Source of the DNA: Candidatus Coatesiibacteriota bacterium
GTDB taxonomy: Bacteria; RBG-13-66-14; B26-G2
DNA length: 10,238 nucleotides
Reading direction: 5' to 3'
Assembly (NCBI GenBank): GCA_003647715.1
Contig: QMNJ01000045.1
Span: 1-10,238, forward strand
Both the position numbers and the translations under genes were made by a program. Shown in pieces: positions 7,103-10,238 of this stretch. Under the pieces are notes generated by a model. It searched no databases. It was not told where the DNA came from and saw nothing but the letters and a program-made list of their open reading frames with translations. Numbering within the stretch: the stretch's first letter is position 1; every line of letters starts with the position of its first letter.

Positions 7103-7915
7103 CTAATTCACCTCCTTCTCCCACTCCCTACCAGTGAGCTGGATGAATACATCCTCCATAGTGGGGTTCTCAACCCCTCTCACCAAAATCTTCAATCTCT
7201 CTGGGGTGTCAACCTTAACAAACTCTCCTTTCATAATGATTGCAACCCGGTCGCATATTTTCTCCACCTCTGCCATATCATGACTGCACAGCAATATGGT
7301 AGTTTCAAATCTCTTCCTGACATATACAATAAATTCCTGAACATGCCTTTTTGACACGGGGTCTAGACCAGTGGTTGGCTCATCAAGCAGAAGCAACTCT
7401 GGCTGTGTCATAAAAGCCCTGGCAACAGCCACTTTCTGTTGCATTCCCCTGGATAGATTTTCAACCGACTCTTCCAGATATGTCACAGGGAACACTAATT
7501 TTTTCATTATCTCTTCAACCCTCTTTCTTGTTTCATCCGACTTCATATTATATAGCCGACCAATATATAAAAGGTTCTCCATAACCGACAATTTCTTGAA
7601 GAATGATGCCTCCACGCTGACCCGGTTCATCAACCTCCTGACCTCTATCTCATTCTTCTGAACATCCATACCCTTCACCATACAGTAGCCACTGTCGGGA
7701 ATAAGCAGGTTAACGATAATTCTTACCAGAGTTGACTTTCCACTGCCGTTTGGTCCGATAATACCGAATATCTCACCCTTGCGAACAGAGAAGGAGATAT
7801 TCTTCAGGGCAAACATCTTCTTCTTTCTAACAAAGAAGTTCCTTATACCAGAGCCATTACTATGGGTATTAAATGCCTTGGTCAGGTTTTTACATTCAAG
7901 GACTACTTCGTTCAT
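7103..7915 (-). CDS. ABC-2 type exporter, ATP-binding subunit
   Basis: This 270-residue cytoplasmic ATPase powers the permease encoded one base downstream. Walker A is GPNGSGKST (54-62), the ABC signature is LSRGM (154-158), Walker B is LLLLDE (174-179, with Glu179 as catalytic base), the D-loop is GLDP (183-186) and the switch histidine is H212 (SHD). An unusual basic insert, IRNFFVRKKKMFALKNI (24-40), precedes the core; similar inserts occur in polysaccharide- and drug-export ATPases. Where a Q-loop glutamine is expected the sequence reads RVSVEASFFKKLS (98-110), so Glu102 appears to take its place. The start is supported by GGTGGAGG ten bases upstream of the ATG. The gene is preceded by a leader of about 160 bases with a small ORF, a long hairpin and an intrinsic terminator, so expression is probably controlled by attenuation. 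Confidence 0.94.
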   Translation of the reverse strand: MNEVVLECKNLTKAFNTHSNGSGIRNFFVRKKKMFALKNISFSVRKGEIFGIIGPNGSGKSTLVRIIVNLLIPDSGYCMVKGMDVQKNEIEVRRLMNRVSVEASFFKKLSVMENLLYIGRLYNMKSDETRKRVEEIMKKLVFPVTYLEESVENLSRGMQQKVAVARAFMTQPELLLLDEPTTGLDPVSKRHVQEFIVYVRKRFETTILLCSHDMAEVEKICDRVAIIMKGEFVKVDTPERLKILVRGVENPTMEDVFIQLTGREWEKEVN

Positions 7916-7951
7916 AATGTTTTTTCCTCCACCATATATGAGTTAACAAAT

Positions 7952-7976
7952 AAAAAACCCACCGCTTTCGGGTGGG
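7952..7976 (-). terminator. intrinsic terminator/attenuator in the ABC operon leader
   Basis: Read on the minus strand, CCCACC (7976-7971) and GGTGGG (7963-7958) form a GC-rich stem with loop CGAAAGC, directly followed by six T (7957-7952) and TATTTG. This is a textbook intrinsic terminator. It ends about 37 bases before the ATPase start codon, with the gene's Shine-Dalgarno in between. No conventional gene lies upstream for it to terminate, so it most likely attenuates the ABC operon itself. Confidence 0.75.
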
Positions 7977-8023
7977 GAAATGCCATAGTTAACATAAATA
8001 TTTCAGGCGTATGGCATTACCCC
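7974..8023 (-). promoter_or_regulatory. long leader hairpin, candidate antiterminator
   Basis: Positions 8010-8023 and 7974-7987 pair over 14 positions with one internal U-U mismatch: GGGG with CCCC, then AATGCCATA with TATGGCATT. The loop is 22 bases. The second arm shares three bases (7974-7976) with the first arm of the terminator, so the complete hairpin and the complete terminator stem cannot form together. The first arm is also the last part of the small ORF ending at 8003. Confidence 0.55.
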
Positions 8024-8059
8024 TCCTCCATTCACATAAATTTCAAATCTGTATATCAT
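8003..8059 (-). CDS. candidate 18-residue leader peptide upstream of the ABC exporter
   Basis: A short ORF, MIYRFEIYVNGGGVMPYA, begins just after the predicted transcription start. GAGGTG (8074-8069) lies nine bases before its ATG, a canonical Shine-Dalgarno and spacing. It has three consecutive glycine codons, GGA GGA GGG. These are followed by an in-frame internal ATG (8017) for which the same bases would act as a Shine-Dalgarno seven bases away. Its stop codon falls in the loop of the long hairpin, so a ribosome finishing the ORF would cover the hairpin's first arm. Position, Shine-Dalgarno and overlap with the hairpin all suit a regulatory leader peptide. I recognise no known peptide family. 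An ORF this short can arise by chance, so translation is unproven. Confidence 0.45.
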   Translation of the reverse strand: MIYRFEIYVNGGGVMPYA

Positions 8060-8081
8060 TTCCCTATTCACCTCTTAAGAG

Positions 8082-8110
8082 ATTTTTACCATAAAAATAA
8101 AATTTGTCAA
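8082..8110 (-). promoter_or_regulatory. sigma70-type promoter of the ABC exporter leader
   Basis: A perfect -35 TTGACA (8110-8105, minus strand) is followed at 16-17 bases by TAAAAAT (8088-8082) as -10, four of six matches in either register. Transcription should start near 8075. That is immediately before the Shine-Dalgarno of the small leader ORF and gives an untranslated leader of about 160 bases before the ATPase. The palindrome CTCTTAAGAG (8072-8081) covers the start point. Confidence 0.6.
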
Positions 8111-8165
8111 CAACTTTTTCAACATATAGCAAGAAAAATTATTAATGCAGATTTAAATATTACAC

Positions 8166-8195
8166 TTGACTTTGCATACAAAAGATATTAATAAT
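8166..8195 (+). promoter_or_regulatory. sigma70-type promoter of the beta-barrel-like gene
   Basis: TTGACT (8166-8171, five of six) and AATAAT (8190-8195, five of six) are 18 bases apart, within very AT-rich DNA. Transcription would start near 8202, leaving about 30 bases before the ATG at 8232. The promoter diverges from the ABC leader promoter with about 55 bases between their -35 boxes, room for a shared regulator. Confidence 0.55.
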
Positions 8196-8231
8196 ATGCA
8201 TAAATAAAAACACACTTTAAGGGGGTGTGAT

Positions 8232-9083
8232 ATGAGAAAAGTGGCAATTATATTGGGCTTTGTTATTCTGTTATCTGCCACCGCATTGTCCTATCACGAC
8301 TATCTGTGGACATACGAGTGGACAGGGCAGAACTTCTGGGAGAAGTCCATCATCGCCAACGGGCACTTTACATTCTACAGGGAGAGTGTAGAAGAAGATG
8401 CTGACTCTGTTAATGACATTCTATTCCCAGTGGAAGCGGGCTTTGCCTTTGACAAACTGTGGTCAGTATCTGCGGTTATTCCTATCCAGAAACTCGGTGG
8501 GATACCCGAAGATAGCGAAATTAGCTCATTTGGTATCTCCAACATCTGGATGAAGGGCAAGTTCATTCCAATGCTCGGTCCCAACATCTCACTTGGACCG
8601 AGGATAGGCATCAGATTGCCGGTTGGCACTGAAGGTCATAAGGTTGATGCCCTGGCAGTAGATGCTGCAGGTCTTATAAGATTGGGCTATGTGGAGGACT
8701 TCCCGATGGTAATCTCAGCACAGGCAGGACTTCGTTATGAGTTAGAGAAAGACAACAACAAACTACCATCATATTTCTATGTTCTGGCAGAACCAGGTTA
8801 TAAGGTCAACTGGCGTCTAACGACTTATGGCGTCGTTGGTTTTGCCTTTCCTATCACCAAAGGTAAAACAGCTGCACCAGAAACACCAGATGGTTATATA
8901 GAATATGATGGTGATAATCATATGTGGTTCGGTGGAAAAGCAACTATGAAGATATCCCCAAGCGTAACAGCAGACGGAACATTCCAGTATAGAATCTGGG
9001 AATATCCCTCCGAAGAAGGTCAACCAGATATGACCAAATCATGGTTCTTCGGAGCAGGTATAACAGCAAACATTGGTCTGTGA
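8232..9083 (+). CDS. secreted beta-barrel-like outer-membrane protein
   Basis: The protein has 283 residues. A clear signal peptide (Lys3, hydrophobic core 5-14, cleavage near 20 after SATALS) is followed by alternating polar/hydrophobic stretches ending in aromatic or glycine-rich turns. Examples are VEAGFAFDKLWSVSAVIPI, GPNISLGPRIGIRLPVG, SAQAGLRYELE, TYGVVGFAFPI and SWFFGAGITANIGL. This is the pattern of an outer-membrane beta-barrel of perhaps 10-12 strands, loosely like the barrel family annotated as phenol-degradation (MetA-pathway) transporters. The last residue is Leu rather than the common Phe or Trp. No cysteine follows the signal peptide, so it is not a lipoprotein. The start is supported by GGGGGTGTGAT just upstream of the ATG. 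It is a single gene with its own promoter and terminator. Ligand and role are unknown; the localisation is the firmest inference. Confidence 0.75.
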   Translation: MRKVAIILGFVILLSATALSYHDYLWTYEWTGQNFWEKSIIANGHFTFYRESVEEDADSVNDILFPVEAGFAFDKLWSVSAVIPIQKLGGIPEDSEISSFGISNIWMKGKFIPMLGPNISLGPRIGIRLPVGTEGHKVDALAVDAAGLIRLGYVEDFPMVISAQAGLRYELEKDNNKLPSYFYVLAEPGYKVNWRLTTYGVVGFAFPITKGKTAAPETPDGYIEYDGDNHMWFGGKATMKISPSVTADGTFQYRIWEYPSEEGQPDMTKSWFFGAGITANIGL

Positions 9084-9107
9084 TAATTATATCGGCATTG
9101 AAAGAAT

Positions 9108-9133
9108 AGGTGGGCTATTAATGCCCACCTTTT
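9108..9133 (+). terminator. intrinsic terminator of the beta-barrel-like gene
   Basis: AGGTGGGC (9108-9115) and GCCCACCT (9123-9130) make a perfect 8-bp GC-rich stem with loop TATTAAT. A short T run ending in CC follows, 25 bases after the stop codon. Read on the minus strand the same stem lies just beyond the end of the converging AsmA-like gene, so it may be shared, though the T run on that side is poor. Confidence 0.7.
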
Positions 9134-9150
9134 CCTCAGTTATTCAGATA

Positions 9151-10238
9151 TTATCTCGCCCTCTCAAATCTCACTCTATATCTTGGTTCATCAATGGTGC
9201 CGGTAATCTCAAATAAGACGCTACCCAGACCTGGGAGAACTATATCAGGTATGGATTTTCCGAGAAGTAATTTTGCCAATACATCCCTTGAAACCTCTGG
9301 CGAGTGTGCTCTTATACTCACATCCCTGCCACTCATATTAACCATACCTTCCACAATAAAACTGCTGCCTTTATATGATAGTTTCGCCTTTCTAATAATC
9401 AGATGGTCATTATTCAGCATCATCTTCGCACTTTCAATCTCAAAGATGAGCTCCTTATTAGAGAGTATGAGTTTACCGCCTTTTATGTCAACATTCAACT
9501 GAAACTTATCCCTACCCCTCAGTTTGCCCTCAATATATGAACGACTATCGCAAAATACCGGCTTTATCTCACCCAACAAAACCTGTTTCAACTCATCGGT
9601 ATCAACCTCAACTCGCTCAAGTGTAAGTTCCCTCCTAATGGAGCCCTTTATGGTGCAATCATGTTCTCCAAATACCCTGCCCTCTACCTCCGTATCATCA
9701 CCTATCTTACCACTCATACTGTCAATGAGTATAAGCAATTTACCAGCCCTCTTCAGCACCACCCTGCCGTTCTTCACCATTATATCTGGCAATGTCTCAA
9801 ACACCGGTCTATCTGAAAACCGTCTCTCTCCCCCATCCAACACTGCGAGAAGAACCATCATCCTGTTGCAATCACTAACCGAACCAGAAACATCGTTGAA
9901 GGTTATCCCGTCTAAAGCGCTACCACTACTATTCTTACCCCATGAGATGACCAGAGTCGGGTTCTCCATCTCTAATAACGGGATACTGCTCTCGCCTCTT
10001 GAGAACATTGCTCTTATTATATTTATTTTTAATGTAATCCTGTCAGCCCTGAGCAGGTTGAACCATGAGGTGCTTTCAGGTTTGAGAGTAAAATCATCAA
10101 TAAAAATACTGGTGGTAAAGGGGATGAAACCTATGCTCTCATAGGATATTTTAACTCCAAGTTCACTTTCAATACGAGCGATATTCGCCTCAACCACATC
10201 CCTCATATACATTGGAAGTAGAAAACCCCAGGCAATTA
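9151..10238 (-). CDS. AsmA/TamB-superfamily-like membrane-anchored protein, C-terminal part (5' end outside window)
   Basis: The reading frame runs open to the right edge: codons before the ATG at 10212 give IAWGFLLP and no stop, and that ATG has no Shine-Dalgarno. The true start therefore lies outside the window, and 361 residues are visible. The hydrophobic beginning (IAWGFLLPMYMRDVVEANI) looks like the end of an N-terminal inner-membrane anchor. It is followed by ELGVKISYESIGFIPFTTSIFIDDFTL, the typical first repeat of AsmA-like proteins. After that come long runs of beta-strand repeats such as DIMVKNGRVVLKRAG, GGKLILSNKELIFEIESAKM and IIRKAKLSYKGSSFIVEG. AsmA-like proteins form periplasmic lipid-conducting grooves or affect outer-membrane assembly in Gram-negative bacteria. 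The length seen suits a small AsmA-like member rather than TamB or YhdP. Family assignment rests on pattern rather than a diagnostic motif. Confidence 0.65.
   Translation of the reverse strand, partial: IAWGFLLPMYMRDVVEANIARIESELGVKISYESIGFIPFTTSIFIDDFTLKPESTSWFNLLRADRITLKINIIRAMFSRGESSIPLLEMENPTLVISWGKNSSGSALDGITFNDVSGSVSDCNRMMVLLAVLDGGERRFSDRPVFETLPDIMVKNGRVVLKRAGKLLILIDSMSGKIGDDTEVEGRVFGEHDCTIKGSIRRELTLERVEVDTDELKQVLLGEIKPVFCDSRSYIEGKLRGRDKFQLNVDIKGGKLILSNKELIFEIESAKMMLNNDHLIIRKAKLSYKGSSFIVEGMVNMSGRDVSIRAHSPEVSRDVLAKLLLGKSIPDIVLPGLGSVLFEITGTIDEPRYRVRFERAR

Noticed and set aside
7952..8075. Known riboswitch class in the ABC leader (cobalamin, fluoride, ZTP, TPP and others considered)
   Set aside because: I found none of the conserved core motifs of these classes by eye; a leader-peptide mechanism explains the arrangement better. 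A covariance-model search would settle it.
7862..8191. 109-codon plus-strand ORF across the ABC leader
   Set aside because: It starts inside the ATPase gene on the other strand, has no Shine-Dalgarno, and runs through the terminator and both promoters; its composition looks random.
9524..10144. 206-codon plus-strand ORF opposite the AsmA-like gene
   Set aside because: Ser/Thr/Pro-rich antisense translation without family motifs or a ribosome site; the minus-strand frame is the coherent one and continues past the window edge.
10210..10212. ATG at 10212 as the start of the AsmA-like gene
   Set aside because: No Shine-Dalgarno is present, and the open frame upstream adds hydrophobic residues that complete a membrane anchor, so the start lies beyond the window.

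Overview
The window looks like part of a chromosome from a Gram-negative-type (diderm) bacterium. An NAD+-dependent DNA ligase and clear Shine-Dalgarno sites point to Bacteria. A signal-peptide-bearing beta-barrel-like protein and an AsmA-like protein point to an outer membrane. Arginine is coded mostly by AGG/AGA and isoleucine often by ATA, a bias common in thermophiles. The family mix would suit an uncultured lineage such as candidate division WOR-3 or a relative, but that placement is a guess. I see no insertion sequence, CRISPR array, tRNA, rRNA or phage gene.

Layout. Positions 1-4891 (minus strand) hold three same-direction genes. In transcription order they are a von Willebrand factor A (VWA) membrane protein with an amidotransferase-like fold, a large membrane protein with a degenerate spermidine-synthase-like domain overlapping it by 14 bases, and ligA, cut by the window's left edge. 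Positions 4892-5013 are an AT-rich divergent promoter region. Positions 5014-6147 (plus) encode a butyrate-kinase-family enzyme that ends at a long perfect hairpin. Positions 6304-7915 (minus) encode a two-gene ABC-2 exporter (permease and ATPase) that converges on the kinase gene. Positions 7916-8231 have no long gene but hold divergent promoters and a structured leader for the ABC operon. Positions 8232-9083 (plus) encode the secreted beta-barrel-like protein, followed by a terminator. Positions 9151-10238 (minus) hold an AsmA-like gene whose start lies beyond the right edge.

The most interesting region is the ABC operon leader. In transcription order it carries a sigma70-type promoter with a perfect TTGACA, an 18-codon ORF with a good Shine-Dalgarno, a long hairpin whose first arm is the end of that ORF, an intrinsic terminator whose stem overlaps the hairpin's second arm by three bases, and the ATPase gene with its own Shine-Dalgarno. 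This is the architecture of ribosome-controlled transcription attenuation. It would fit an exporter switched on when translation of the leader is disturbed. The second point of interest is the overlapping pair of VWA/amidotransferase-like and inactive-looking spermidine-synthase-like membrane proteins, which probably act together at the membrane; their function is unknown to me.
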